A DNA stretch of 45,177 nucleotides, from the NCBI GenBank assembly GCA_025399215.1, contig MU621227.1, positions 1 through 45,177 on the forward strand, in the 5' to 3' direction. The translations under genes and the position numbers were made by a program. Of this stretch, positions 10,601-26,605 are shown one piece after another. Every line of letters begins with the position of its first letter. Positions within the stretch are counted from its first letter, which is position 1. The DNA is from Globomyces pollinis-pini (lineage: Eukaryota; Chytridiomycota; Chytridiomycetes; Rhizophydiales; Globomycetaceae). Under the pieces are notes generated by a model that was not told the origin of the DNA, made no database searches, and saw only the letters and a list, made by a program, of their open reading frames with translations.

Positions 10601-13069
10601 TTGGAAAATAGTACAATGATACTTTGTTGTGTAAAAGGTGATAGGGATTCAGCGCTATCAATTAAAAGTTGAACAGAGTTAGAGACTTCCAGATCAACCG
10701 TTTCCTGATTATCTCCAGTTTTAGAATTGTTTCTATCAGTGAAGGTTTGACTGAGACGAAACGATTGTGTGCCATTATGATCACTATCACGTAACTTTTG
10801 CAGTAAATACGGAATTGGATATTGAACATTTGGAGATCCCGAAAGGATAATTGTTTCAAAAAGCCTGATAGCTCTACTAATGGGTGTGAGGTTTTCATTT
10901 TTTATAGTCTCTATGCTATCTCCTGGTGATTCTGCATTTACTAGGATGGTAGGGGTTAAAGCATATTGGTCTTGAAATAGGCAGGTTTCCAATTTTAAAC
11001 TATATACCACAAACACCAAAAAGTCTACAATTTCTTTGAGAGCCTTCAACTCCTTGAAAGTCGCCCCTCTCAGAACTAAAGTGCATCCAAGTGTCTCTGG
11101 ACATCCTTCTACATATAGAAACGTTTTTCGAACGCCGGGTATATCCGAATGTATAAATGTTTTAAACTGAAATCTACCACACGTTCCCATTTTCTGAGCT
11201 GATAACTTATCTATAGAATGTACCACATCTGCTTTTGTGCAACGGGCTACTGCAGATAAAACATTTAATTTGACACTAGGAATAACTACAATGTTCGCAT
11301 CTAAAAGTAATTCAAGTGCAATTCTTCCAACCGTTTTTTCAACCATGACCACATCAGGTTTTAATGCTATCACTCTTCCTACGAGATTTTCCAGGTGATC
11401 TTTTTCTTGAGCTATCAACGGTTCAAGGGATACAAATTGGTTTTCAACTCTTTGATACTCCAACGGAAAGGTAAGTAACAGAATTCTAGGATTTTTAAGT
11501 GGATCCAACATCTTTTTGTGAATGACCTTTTTTGATGCAACCACACCATTTACATAATGGCTATCTGATATTAATCCACCTGGTATTTTTTTGATTTTAA
11601 CATAATGTCTAATATCTATTTCATCTCCATTTCTCACCTAAATAATGTTAAACATCTCGAAATACATCAGGGCCCAATTGATTGCAAACGTTTAGCAGCA
11701 TCTTTATGATAACATCCTCCCACTGAGGTTGGTTGCTAACTGAGGCTTGTTCAAGCATTTGTCGCATTAATAATCGTACTAGGTATTATAACAATGAGAA
11801 CATACCATGATTTACGGAAGCAGCATTGATTTCCACGTTTAATGCTGAAGACACACTTCTAAAATGTCTAGGCATATTAAAGGAGTCCTCAACAATGGTC
11901 TCTGAGGTGGGTATATTTATGTTACTTCCATAACGGTGAAGAGACCTGGTCGAAAACTTACGTCGACCAACCAAAGATGGCGACTTTCTTCTATCAATGC
12001 TATTGCGATTCCTAGAATCCATTCCAGATAAAGTATCTACTTCAGCGGGGGACATTGCGCGATCAATCCTTTTTACAAACGACTTTGGTGTCATTTCATT
12101 ACGTCCTAAAAAGTTGGAATACTCTTCATCTGTCATATATGGAGTCTATTTTTAGTGTGAATAGGTGTACTAATTCTGGATCAAGATCATCTACTTCTGG
12201 TTGTACTTTTCTAAATGGTGCAGTAGATTTTTTAACAGGTTCATTGTGAACATTCGCTTCTTCATTTCTAAAAAACGTTGGTCCTAAAATCTTTTTAAAG
12301 TTATCCATTGAAGATTGATCTGGTGTAACTGAACGTAAATTAGCTTTCGATGTGTTATTCGATGAATTCAAGACTTCCATTGGTGGGGTGTATGATGAAC
12401 TTAAAAGTAATGGCTCTGAGTTTCCAATAGGTAAAACTGGTTTATAGTCATCCACAACTTTTAAACAAAAATCACAGACTCTCATATCACCCTGATAGCC
12501 AAATCGATCCCCAGATACAATGGATGCTGCACATCGATGGCAAAATATTTGTCCTTTATAGTTTAATAATAGATGGTATTTTACCACAAATTCGACAATG
12601 GTGTCTTCGCCTAAAAGTGTTGAAAGGAGCTTTACAATCATAGCATTCTTTCACCTACATGATTAAAAACAAAAGTATGAACCTTCTCGTCTCTCATCCA
12701 ATAATCTTTTTGAATGCCAGTGGATCTGACTCTACGTATGACAAATAATGAAGTGCTTGAATCATTTCGCCAACCCAAAATATCTCTTAGACCATTTGGT
12801 TCTATTCCATCCAGTGATTCAGCTTTATTTATAGAAGTAAGAGAAGGAGAAGCAGCTCCATCTGATCTAGTATCTGACCAAACATCTGAATCTAATGAAG
12901 AAACGGAAGGAGTAGGAGAAGAAGGTTCAGGTTTCTTTTTACGTTTGAATAGATTTGATAAGTTTGAGAATACCGATGACTTTGAGCTGAATTCGAATGA
13001 TTCAAATTTGTTGTTCATGTACAAGTGAAGTTTGTGGACAAAGAACGAAAAATCCAATTCGATTGTCAT
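7676..13069 (-). CDS. FAB1: 1-phosphatidylinositol-3-phosphate 5-kinase (Fab1/PIKfyve)
   Basis: Makes PI(3,5)P2 from PI(3)P on endosomes and vacuoles. Fourteen exons give about 1680 residues. Introns: 12655-12682, 12554-12584, 12146-12170, 11779-11805, 11638-11665, 10478-10503, 10402-10427, 9863-9889, 8659-8686, 8355-8383, 8109-8132, 7920-7946, 7863-7888. Domains: a Ser-rich N terminus; a FYVE finger at about 125-185 ([21 protein letters not shown]) that binds PI(3)P; a TCP-1/chaperonin-like domain with LVLRGAT near 618; a Cys/His-rich region ([17 protein letters not shown]); and the C-terminal PIP kinase domain ([59 protein letters not shown]). The coding length is one base short of a multiple of three. 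The break falls at about 8164-8173, where a TGK-x-NEVLLD-type stretch changes frame inside an A-rich run. ATG at 13018 is an alternative start. Confidence 0.95.
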
Positions 13070-14862
<1,793 letters not shown>

Positions 14863-15001
14863 TATACTCAATTAACTAATTACTCATTTACGTATCGCGA
14901 TCCCATATATAAACATTTTAGCTGAGAGATCTATTGTTGTTAGTCAAATCTTTAAGATCATTTTAATCTAAATTTGTCGACAGATTTTACTTACCCAATT
15001 G

Positions 15002-17508
15002 ATGTCCAGAAGAAAACAAGTGCAAAAAAAGGCTACAAAATCCGATTCAAAACAGATTCAACTTGGAAATGTCATTGATCGTTGTCGGGACTGGAGAGAT
15101 TCATCATTCTCTGAGAAGCAATACGAATCTGCGTATTTTTGGGGTGAACAGTTACTTTCACTGAAAGGTTTGACACAATTGCTGACTTCAAAAAGATGAT
15201 CCATTAGATAGATATATCCTTGCTGATATTATGTATTCTAGAGAGGAATATAGGCAATGTGAAAGTCTACTGATATCCAACACCATTTTAAAGTCCAGTT
15301 CTTGGTCACAATATCTAATTGGTTTATGCTATGTATATTTAAATATCTTTTATAATTCAGGTGAAATTAGAAAAGTGGGAATTGTTGATTGAATTGGTCA
15401 ACAGTTTTAGTAAGGGTAGGAAATCAAACACAGGTATGAAAGCTTGACTATTTATAAGGAAGATCTTGATATAGAAATTGAAAAGAGATGTGGAAAATCA
15501 GCCAAGGTTTCTAACTGATTAATGTTGATATATATTTTAGTTGTCAGCTAAATTCTCACATTTACGTGGTATTGCGTATCTAAACCAAGGATTGAAAGAA
15601 AATGCTAAAGAAAACTTTATAGATGCAATCAAGCAAGACTTGAACTGTTTCGAAGTATCTATTTACCTTATTAATAGATAGTCCTTCGATATGTTATTAT
15701 CAAATTATTTATTGAATGCGGACGAAGAAAGAAGTATAATTAAAGATCTCCCATTTGATCAAGTAACCACTTTCGAGGCGGATTTCATTAAATGTGTTTA
15801 TACTTCTCGATTAACCAAAGTATTGATTTCCAGTGATTAATTATAGTATAACAATGTGGAACTGATAAAAAATACGCATGAGATTCTTCATGATTCATAT
15901 AGCCTTACAAAAGGAAGATTAGTGCAGCTTGGTAAAACTGAATTGCTGATGATTCAACGTGATTACTTTGGTGCTATAAAAATCTTGGACGAGTATAGTT
16001 TTTAAAAATTTATTTTAGATTGCTCATAGATTTTCCCTACAATATGGATGTTCTTACTCTATATGGATTGTGTCTACAAGAATTATCCAAGACGAATCAA
16101 TTATTTACACTTGGCCATCAGTTGGTAGAATTATTTCCAAAACATCATGTGACATGGTATATTGTCGGATTATACTATTTTGCTATTCAAAAGTATATTG
16201 ATGCGCGATTCTATTTTGAGTAACACATATTTTGATTCAAAAATTAGGAAATCAACTAAAATCAATCCCACGTTTGGACACGGATGGATAGGATATGGTC
16301 ATTCATTTTCACTCGAAAAGGAGCATGATCTGGCTATTTCTATCTATTCAAGTGCCTCAAAAGTTTTATCGGGGTAACGTAGTTGTATTTATCCGTAGTA
16401 TTCATCTACCAAATCTTTACCTTGGTATGGAGCATGCATGTCTGAATCACTGGAAACTTGCAAAAGAGTTTTTAAGCATTGCTTATAGTTCTTGTAAATC
16501 TGACCCTTTGGTGTTTAATGAGTTGGGATTTGTATATTACAAGGAGAAACAGTTAATCCAATTTTTATTCATATTTGTAGATACGACATGGCCGTAACTT
16601 ACTTTTCCGAGGGTTTAAGAATCATTCAAGATGCTAAAACTCCTTTAAAGAAATGGTCTCCATCTTTATGCAATTTGGGACATTCCTTTAGACAATTAGG
16701 GTAAGCCCAGTATTTCTAAAAGAAAGGAAGCATCCAGAAGCAAGAAAATATTTCGAGCAGGTTGCAGAAGATCTTGAATCATGCGAATCAGCTTATAGCG
16801 GTCTCGCACTTATTTGCGTGATTGAAGCAAAACAGTCGGAAGCAATAAAATGGTGCCATAAAGTAAGTCGAGGGGTATTATAATTTATTAAAGGCTCTGG
16901 CTATTAACAGAAACAATGTTGAATGTCAAAGTTTGCTAGAAATGGCACTGTTAGAACTTGCTTCATCGCAACCCAAAACAGAGCATTTAACAGAGCAAGA
17001 CAAATTTCTAAATGCGCGAATCAAATCGCATTTGTTGGATGGACAGGAAGCAGAAGATATACCACTTTTGGACGATTTAATGGCCGATATGGAGGGAACA
17101 ATGTTCACTGATGTGGCCATTGAAACGGAAGAAGATACACATACGTTTAATCCATTCAATAAGAGCCAACTGATAGATATGGATCATAATCCATTTGCAA
17201 CATCAAGGCCAACTGGTGCAAATACAACTAAATCAACAGGACAGGTCAGAAGAAGGTTAAATTTCCAACCCTCATCCCCGACAAATATTTTCGATGATGA
17301 CGCACCTGTCCGTAATGGTAACCCAAGCCATAGTTTATTTGGTCGAGCTACAGACCACTCTTTTGGGTCTGACAATAACTTGGAACCTGCATCACCATTT
17401 GTAAGTGACGGATCAGGTGAGTTCCCCATGCGATCTGGGAGTCTCTTCTCCAATGTTCAAGATGAAGATGTAGAAGATATGGATATAGACAACAGTGAAT
17501 CTGATTAA
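15002..17508 (+). CDS. CDC16: Anaphase-promoting complex subunit CDC16/Cut9 (APC6)
   Basis: TPR scaffold subunit of the APC/C ubiquitin ligase. Twelve introns must be removed: 15168-15195, 15333-15360, 15434-15462, 15507-15540, 15655-15681, 15820-15846, 15993-16018, 16220-16247, 16374-16398, 16552-16580, 16701-16726, 16863-16893. The result is 722 residues with no internal stop. The middle and C-terminal TPRs carry the family's characteristic stretches, for example DPTFGPAWIAFGHSF-like (here NPTFGHGWIGYGHSFSLEKE), IHLPNLYLGMEHA, and WSPSLCNLGHSFRQLGKHPE. An acidic, Ser/Asn-rich tail of about 150 residues follows. CDC16 is preferred over CDC23 or CDC27 because of the GHSF and HLP-LYLGM blocks. 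The start ATG at 15002 is followed by MSRRKQV; a TTG just upstream is in frame but unlikely to be used. Confidence 0.9.
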
Positions 17509-17615
17509 TAAGGAATAATAGAATAATAATTAATATATATCTTGATCACTTGTATTTTTAAGTGATGTTTGGGAGTTGTTTTAATCAAACTTTTCCTTAA
17601 GACTTTTACGTGCAA

Positions 17616-20600
17616 ATGAGTACGTTTAGTTTAATCGTTGGATTCAGTATTATTCTGGTACTGTTATCTTATTGGGTTCATCGTCTACTGACAGCTTATG
17701 ATATCCAATATAATTCTTTGCACCTAGGTATCACTTAATTTTAATTTCAAGGTTCAATACATGGTATATCATTCAAAAATTATCGACTCAAGAACGGATT
17801 ATTGATCGAATCAGTTTATGTATATCATATTCTCTTATTCAATTTAGATTCAATCAATCTCTATTGTTCCTGGCACTGTGTCTGACAGTACATTTAGATT
17901 AATTACCCTACAGATACATGGATCAAGAATCACTTTAAATAAAGTTGGATCAAACAATCCTTCAATTCCTTCACAATCAAAATCAATGGGAAAGTATTAT
18001 CCAAATCTTGTTTTGAAGTTAATCAATGCTTCTTGGGTTCGGTTCGCACTCAGTTTATTTGAACTTGATATTTCATTGACTGAATTTGTGGTTAAACATG
18101 ACTCAAACGTTTTATTTAAAGGGTCGATGGAACAGTTTACATTCTCCAGTTTGGGAGAATCACTTCAGTCATTACCAGGATTAGACTCTCTGTATGGAGA
18201 GGAAAGGAGTAGATGCTTTGGAATGAGTGCGGGGATTGACGTATTATCGATCTTCAGTGCTGAAGGTCTTCGTATACTTGCGATTGAAGGGCATTGTCAT
18301 TTTGCTATGCTTTCTGCGGATCTACCAAAAAATGGACCTACTCTGGGGTCTATTCTGATTTTTAATCATTTAACTATCATGTTGGAATCTTTACAAAATT
18401 TGCTGAATAGTTTAAAAAGTTCACAATTGGTAGAAGTAGACAAACCGATTCCCAAATTTGAAACGCAAGATGATATCATTCAACATTGTGAGCAAATATT
18501 ACAGAAATACATTACTAACCAGCTGCTTATTTATAAACAGTCACCAAGATTGAAAGTTTTACTGTTGAACACTGGTGTTGGCTTTCCTATAATTAAACGA
18601 TCTACAGCATCTAACCCGTTAGACTTGCTCTGTCATCTTGATGTAATCAATATAAATATCTTTTCTGACTCTCCTAATGTACATCATATAAATGTATCAC
18701 TACAAATGGTAAAATCAACTTTATTTATAGATAGATATTTGAAGGTGTGACGATAAATATTATTCCAGATGGATTACTTGTAGGATCAGTCCAACGATGC
18801 TTTTTTCATACGGAAGCGGTCATCACGCAAAAGAAAGCGGCTCTGATATCTCAATTCGACCCACCACCAATTCCTTCTTGGAATATTAAAATCGAATCTG
18901 TTATGGATTTATTTGATCCATTTCTGATGATTGATGATAATTCGCTATTTTTGTTTTTGGCGAAACAAAAGACCAAAGAATCAACAGCAACAAGCAGCGA
19001 TTTCTCAGAGTTTGCATTAATTCCTATATCTTATTTCAACAAACTGCTAGTTCTACACTTGAAGATTAACGTTAGTAATGTAAAATTTGGATTGCGATGT
19101 CGAAAAGTCGCCTCTATAAAATCCGATCAAATGTTTGATGGATTTGTGTACACATTTATCAACCACATATCATTTAACTTAACTTCATTTTTACCACCCA
19201 ATGCAGAAACGTTTCGAGCGTTTTCTCCACTACTGGAAGCTTCCCAAATACCGCTATTTACTATTCAAATGAATATCCAGGATTCCGGCGTTGCATCTAC
19301 TAAAACTTCACCTTCAACTGTGCTGCATAATTCTATTTTCAAAGAATCCTCTAAACTGTTTGCTATAGACTTGCAAGTAAATACCAATGTTGGTAGTGAT
19401 TTATCCTTCGACACTTCGATTCATTTAAATCAACTTTACATGGACATGACTGATCTGGCTTCACATTATTCGTCAATATTCCAACCAATGGCAGTACATC
19501 TATTGGGATTCATTAAAAAAATGCCAGTTACAAATACGGCCAAACCAAAAGCTGAAGTCAATATTCCTAAAGGCATTATAAAAGTGTCTTGTGAAAAATT
19601 CATGGTCACTTTGGCTTCGATAACCAAAATTCAACACTTTTTGGTGATTGACGTACAAAATATAAAGGCAACGTTTAATTTCGATGAATGCATAACATCT
19701 TCAGCATCGATGAGTCAATTTCAAGTTCAATCTATATCAGAAACATCAGATCCAACAAAATTATGCATTATTGAAGAATTGAAAATGTCACAGAAAAATC
19801 TCCAACAGCCAATCCAGGTTGAAACGAGCGAAATATTGATGAACGCATCTTTAACCATATTTTATCAATGCCTGTTTGCCACACTACCATCAGTTCGAAT
19901 ATTCAAGCTGTTTTCCAAACCAAAAACCGTTTCTTCAGCAGTTGTGGAGCCGAAAATATTTTTTACCTTTAAAATTCCATCTATCCTTATGAAATTGGAG
20001 CTTCCTGAAGCGGTGCGATTAAAGTTCTATTTCAAAGAATTAGAAATCTATAATGATTCTGCTTCAGAATGGAAAATGCAACTCAATAGTATTGATATAG
20101 TGTATTGGAAAAATGAATCTGAAAAGTTTCGAAACCTTTGTTCATTTACCGAGTCCGATGTCAAGATAATTCCTCCTATTGCACCAAATTCCTACGTAAT
20201 TGAATATTCAACAAAATCCACGTCGGCTGTCATCCCCCATAGTTGGCCAATGTCTAATATTATGGAGAATGCAATCTTGTTAAATAAGGCGGTAAAGCTA
20301 TTAATTCAAAACCATTTAAGCAGTCACCCTGATAACCCTTTTGCTGGTGGTGAAACTTTTGTAGATAAATCAGATATACCAACAATTTGCTTTCAGTCGA
20401 AAGAATTTGAGGTATCAATACTAGACGATCCATTCGAAGTAGCATTAGCCCGTAACTATCGGATTGGCTTCGTCGCAAATGCAAAGCGGATTGTCCAAGA
20501 ACGTGAATTTATGAAGCAAGCTAGAGAGCATCTAGCACCGGAGGATTTACCAAGATATTCAATCAATATACCTCATGCTGTATTGTAATTATATCTCTAA

Positions 20601-23600
20601 TTATTAATCGTAGTGACCATACAACTAGTAAGGCATGGCAACTATTAAAAAAGCATTTCAGTACTACTTATATAAACGCGATTCGGGAAAAGATAGATCA
20701 AGTTGAACCACCTTTATTATTGGCAAAATTTATCAACTTATCTATAAATGTGTCGCCTCCTGATTGTGACGATTCCTTAGAAAGAATGCTTCATAAGATA
20801 GATGTCACAACACCTCCGGATCTTCTTTATAACGATATGGTGGCAAGAAATATTCACATATCCCTGTTGGGGGCAGAAATTCGTTTACGGGATTTTCCAA
20901 ACCCACTTTTTTATGTACCAAACGATGGTGACACCAGGATGGAAACTGTCGGTTTGATGATTGTTGCCGATCCTTGGAGTCCCGCGCAAAGTAGAAAAGA
21001 CATTGATCTAGACCTTGCATTTGATACTCACTCACGTGTAACAGTAACGAAAAACGTGAGTCCCACCAAATTTTACTTACAGTCTGTAACGACAATCAAT
21101 ACAGATTCAAATGTAAAAGCATGCTTAGGTGCACCTTTTGAACCTGGCTTGGCAGATATCATTAGCATTATTGACAGTTTTACAAAGCCTTCCACGGATC
21201 CCAGCCCTCCTGTTGGATGGTGGGATAAATTACGAATTATTTCCCACGGAAGCAATATATTAAAAGTAGATGGTGCTGGAAAGCTTAGCGTCAGGTTCTT
21301 AGGGTCCCAATCACCATATTTTGATCCAAAGAAGCATTTTGGCGTTGAGGGATTAGAATGGTCGATGAGTAATGGAGTTGAAATAGATTTTGGAGGAGAG
21401 GGGGATGCAACAGGAATTATAATTGAATGCGGTGAATTTAAGATGATAATTCCACAGTCATCCTATGTGGAGGATAGTTCGCTTGAGGAAATTTGTTTTG
21501 CACGACTTTCTGGAGGTGTTAGAGTGGTGATATCGGCAGAATTTTTAGTTTATGGAGAAGATGGGACAGATCAAGTTGCTCCTTGGAGAAAACATCACGA
21601 AATAGTATTACTATCAGATGATATAAAATTGCCAGCCAATACAGTAAAAATGCTTCGCTGATTTTCTATAGGTCCATGACTCCTTCAAAGGCTTTAGAAG
21701 TGAAAGTATTTTAGTTAAATTGGATATCATGTCTCCTAGAAAATATTTCTCTGATTTACCATTCCCTCAAAACTGTTTCTTTTTAAATTCTACTACAATT
21801 TCTGGCATCGATAAATTGCTAATGACTTACCAATCCCTATTGACTAACGTTCCAATTAAACGTGGGAATTTGTTCAATAGTGCTACTTCATTGTTTCCGA
21901 AACCAAAATTCGGAAGAGTTATTCGGTCGGTCCATCTTACTGCGGTGTTTGAACCTTTAATGATCAGTTTAATTATGGATTGCGAAAATAACACGGAATT
22001 TGTTGGTGTGAGACTAAAAGCAGAGCAAATGAGTACAGATTCATTATTTAGGCAGTATGATGTTCAACAGTCTGTAACCGTGGAAATGAGAAAACCAGTC
22101 ACCAAGTGGATTCGTGAAGCAAGTTCCATATCATTAATAGAAATCGAAGGTCGTGCGCTTTCTTACTGCGATGAAAACTCCGATTTAGCAATACCATCAG
22201 CTTATCCGAATGAATCGGCCAAAATCGCTGATCTTGCTGGTTGGATCTTTAAAGAGGATTTGATAGATGATTTTTCAAAGCTATCCTTAACAACGTGGAT
22301 CAGAGCACCGAGAGTTGACTACTTAGCCTTGGAAAAATCCAAGCATACGGACTTAACAGAGTTGGCGGCAACCAAAGGTTAGATTTTCGAGGATTAAATC
22401 ATAGCAATTTATGAGATTCAGTACAAATTTTTTGAAATTCGTCTTCGAGAGATCGAATCTTTGATATGGGACGCCAAGAGAAAACGAAGTTTGGTTGAAA
22501 AACGAGGTGCTGTATTTTTTGATGACACGACCAACAATACACTGGAAAACGTGGTGGAAAATGTTGCTTTGTTAAATGACAAAAAAAATGTCATTTTGAA
22601 ATCTATGGAGTATTGCAAAAAGTATTTAAAGAGCAAAGGTTAGTAATTAAACATTTGACAATAGTTACTCCCATTAAACCTACTGAAACGGTGGATTTAC
22701 AAGCGTTTGGTTCACGGTACATTTTCTACAATGTTAAACTACTCTGGAATGGTAATCGAATCCTATTTTTACTTTAGTCCCTATAAGAAACATTATATTC
22801 AGAATCGTTGAATTACGAACAAAGAACTCTGCATTATCATATTGCCTTTCGAATGCCGCATCCAGAGTCACAACTGAACTTGTCGATAGTATGACAAAAC
22901 GCCAATACTTGAATCGAAGAAAAGCGTCCATGGCTAATCTGAATCCTAGTATGTGTGACATTATCGAGACAAATGACATTCTTGAATCACTGATAAACGA
23001 TTTGTTAACTGGCACCAATTTTACTGTACCATGTGAAACAGATGATGTACCAATACAGAGTAGTGTTGAAACGGAAGCAAGTGAAATCAACCCTGAAATT
23101 GAAGTTGAAAATGATGAAATTGACTTTCAAGTCCAATATGATGTATTATATAAATGCATTCACCCTCAAATCAAATTTGAAGTTGTTGGTCCAGAAATTG
23201 GGAAAACCGCGGTGATTATTGGTGCTCAATCCATGGAGATACAAATTTTAAATGTTCTTGATCCTCATATTACCAATATTGGATTAGATAAAGATGGAAA
23301 TGACAGTATTATGAAATTTCGTAATATTCAATCCTTGGAGAACGCACAACTCTTTATTGAGAAGAGTTTTGATGAATTTGATGATATAGAATCCAATAAC
23401 TTTTTAAATGATGACAATGAAGAGCAGATTTTATGGATTCCACTCGAATGTTTGATGGATTATAAAGTATCTGCAATAAAATTTGATCGTATTATTGATC
23501 AAGCGATGGTAAGGCTTCAAATTGACAAGCCGAATCCACTCTACATACAGAGAAGCCAAAATAAGCTCCATAGAGAAGATCCCCATTCGTTTAATTTCCG

Positions 23601-25205
23601 TATCCCAAATTTGAAGATTAGCTCCACATCTTATCAGTACCTGGTGCTACATGACTTATTCAAATACTTGTTGGTGTACCGAGACCCTGCAAGCGGTGAT
23701 AGAACGGCAAAGTTAAAGAAGATATTGCTAGCATTGGAGCAATGTGATGACATTCAGTATTATCGTTACGCTGTGTTGTTTTTGCAGGAAAAGCTTCGTC
23801 AGACAGACTTTATTCTAAAGTATGGGAAACGAAATGGACTTGTAAAACTTTTGCCGGCCGAAGCTGGAAAGTATCAAACATCATTTTTGAATTTTAAAAA
23901 TGATATATTAATCCTAATGGAAGGATTGAAGAATTTTCAATTGATTCAAATGAAAAAGAACTCCTTAACAGTGGCAATGAAATTAGTAGTGAATGTAGAT
24001 AATTTTGTATGGATGATGGAAACCGATAACCATGTCCCACTATGTTGCTGGTCATTGCAAAGGTTTAATTTCGTTTGGGTTGATAAAGAAGACAAATCTA
24101 GTAGTAATACATTGGAAATTGATAGAATACTGGTGGAGAATATGACCCCTTCGCCTATTTATCGAGAAATTATTGCTCCGTATAACCCTGAAGGTAGAGA
24201 GATCAATTTCGAAAAGCAAAAAATGTTGAGAGTTTTTTGGAGGGAAAATGCACCTGTAGCTGGTATTCAAGTCATTGACCATTTTGAAGTCAACATTCAC
24301 CCCTTATTGATTCAGTTAACATTGGAATTTGGTAAACAATTGGCATATTACATATTTCCTCAAACAAAAGCGAAAGCTAGTGAACCGCAACAGTTGAATT
24401 TAGCAACGTTGAAAAGTGTTACTAGCTCAAATTCCCAATCTCTGGCAGAAAACAAAACCAAACGCCCTATTGTTAGTCAAAATAATACATTCAAAATGAA
24501 CTACAATAGGAGAGATCGTGGTAGTAGCCAACAGCTTGTTCAGATGCAAGATCGGGCATCTCAAAACAAATCCTTCATATACATTAACGTGCCAGGTGTT
24601 CAGGTATTTTAAAATAGTTAACATGCAGCATTGTTTTTCCTATAGAGGATCCAAAGAAAAGAATTTTGAAGATTTGAACAAGTTTTCTTTTCATTTACCA
24701 ACATTGGAATATCGTAATAAGACTTGGACATGGTTTGATCTATTCAATGCAATGAAAAGAGGTAAAATTATTTACATTAAGATTAGATGCATTACGTGCT
24801 GCATTAGCTAACACTGGTGCATTAGTTAGAGAGAAGCTGTTTGTTAAACAAAAACATCACACAATCGACGAAGCAATTCAAAAGTTGGAAGATTTAGATT
24901 TGGCGCAAAGTAATCAACAGTTAGAACCTAGCCATCCGGCTAATTCAGAGTCATCTTCAAAGTCTAAAAAAGGTGCCAATGCAATAATGAAAAATCCATT
25001 CTCAAAGTCACAAAAAGCTACAAGTCATAGTCATTCGTTGGACAAATTGGCAACTGGAACATCAGAACATGGAAGCATAAATCAACTAGACTCTACAAAC
25101 AACTCTCCAAGACAATCCTTGGCACAGACTGAAAAATTAACAATTAATCAAAAAGGAAAACTTATTTTTGGAAAACATTTTAATTTAGTTACCAAAGAAA
25201 AATAA
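17616..25205 (+). CDS. FMP27: FMP27/Hobbit family bridge-like lipid transfer protein (BLTP2)
   Basis: Very large RBG-type lipid-transfer protein at membrane contact sites. Removal of ten introns (17728-17751, 17814-17847, 18709-18734, 20585-20613, 21644-21671, 22378-22404, 22639-22664, 22752-22777, 24604-24628, 24762-24786) gives an uninterrupted 2439-residue frame, close to yeast Fmp27 and animal Hobbit. The N terminus (MSTFSLIVGFSIILVLLSYW) is a membrane anchor, as expected. Family marks: DDPFEVALARNY; the GFWDK-like PPVGWWDKLR at about 1160; SPRKYFSDLP; KLLWNVPIRN near 1642; and a C-terminal VPGVQ/HCFSYRGSKEKNFEDL with LPTLEYRNKTW. The last 140 residues are Ser/Lys-rich and low in complexity. 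The TAA stop is 33 bp from the stop of the convergent dioxygenase gene. Confidence 0.92.
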
Positions 25206-25238
25206 ATAATATTTTAATGATATGAGATAGAACATATA

Positions 25239-26422
25239 TTAGTGCTCCTTATCGAAATGGCGTGCAACAACTTCGTCAGTGAAATCATTGAAAGTAAATC
25301 CAGATTTCAATTCATGATTTACGTTAGGCTATATGGTTAGATGAAGAATGCTTACTTGCATAAATACGGCAAGTGTATTTCTAACCATGTTTGGATAAGC
25401 AGCTCCTCGAACCAAGTGAGGTGTAGCAACAAGCATACCACGACTGGCGACTTGAGCAGCTTCACCAATTTGAAATGCCAAACAATCAGCTGGTATTTTG
25501 ACCTAAATAGTTCAGTTTAACTTTACTCTTACTTGAGTAAATTCCTCCCCTTTATTTTTAATGTAAAGTCCAGCATCTTTCAAAGCTGCAGCAACTTCAG
25601 GGTTGGAACGATCTACTTCTGGATAAGAGTTCGATGACTCATCTACAAACATGGCGCTTGTTAAACCAGTAAGTACAGAATGATCGACGTGCAATCCACA
25701 CCAAGAATCCAAGTTTTGATTATCTGGGGTAGGTTCGGCATCTTCTTTGGATATTGGGAAATAATGAAGTAATCTAGCCTTATGAATCAAGGAATCATCA
25801 ATCATATTCTGAAGAAACTTTTCAGGCAAGTCATCAAAACTCTCTTTAAGATATTTATCACAATGTAACGCAATCAATCGACCAACTTTGATAATCAATT
25901 GTCCAAGCTATAAAAAAAAACTGTCAGCTTTGTGTCATATGATACCTCTTTTGATGGATCTTTCATATCTGGTAATGATTTTGGCCAGATATTTGGATAC
26001 CCATAAATAGGATATTTGGATTGGAAATTTTCATCTTCAATTGGTGGAATTTCGTGAATAGGGTTAAAGTAAAAAGAACCTTTTGCAAAATCAGGTTTAC
26101 CATTCTATCAAATTATTTAAATCATTAAAACATACCATAATTTCTTTTCCATGAGACCATCCGAAAAAATAGGTACTTTCTGGATGAACCATTTCATCAA
26201 GTTCATTAGCAGGTAATGCACCTAGTTGAGAACCTTTCAGTAAAACTTCTTTTCTTAATGGTTGAAGACCTGGGACATTCTTTACAAAACAGGCACCAAG
26301 ACAACCTGGGGTATTACCAAATGCCTTTGCAATTTGTTCTGATAGGTTGCAATTTGGGTCAATTAAATCATTATAGTCAATAGTCACCTAAACCATTAAC
26401 TTGCAATTCTTACTGCACTCAT
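25239..26422 (-). CDS. 2-oxoglutarate/Fe(II)-dependent dioxygenase (isopenicillin N synthase-like)
   Basis: Six exons (introns 26388-26413, 26105-26135, 25908-25945, 25503-25532, 25329-25355) give 343 residues. The double-stranded beta-helix core shows the metal ligands His213 and Asp215 in GLHVDHS and a distal His294 in TPHLVRG, with Arg297 placed to bind the 2-oxoglutarate carboxylate. The N-terminal half (FGNTPGCLGACFVKNVPG, then FFGWSHGKE and GSFYFNPI) matches the DIOX_N-type region of the isopenicillin N synthase-like clan, including uncharacterised fungal and plant members. Substrate unknown. Intron 25908-25945 has a long T tract and at 38 nt is longer than most here. The chosen start gives MSA-VTIDYND; an in-frame ATG at 26479 would add 19 residues. 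Confidence 0.82.
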
Positions 26423-26605
26423 TTGAAGTGAAGAAAATGTTGAAACAATACTGGCGTGTGATAAGGGTTGGTGTAACATGAGGTGACACCAGATTTTCAA
26501 TGAACGGCAGACACAATCGGATAAACTGGGAAATTGGAATTCAAAACTACGATAAAATATTATATTCATATCTTTTTATCAAACTAATTAATTTACCACG
26601 ATTCC

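Noticed and set aside
12714..13028. Plus-strand open frame opposite the FAB1 N terminus
   Set aside because: Antisense to the Ser-rich FAB1 start; low-complexity shadow with no upstream promoter space of its own.
15200..16900. Many stops in CDC16, at first sight a pseudogene
   Set aside because: All stops fall inside 25-34-nt GT...AG intervals; splicing gives a complete 722-residue protein with conserved TPRs.
18709..18750. Apparent -1 frameshift between two long FMP27 frames
   Set aside because: A 26-nt intron (18709-18734) ending at the second of two TAGs restores the frame, so this is not a mutation.
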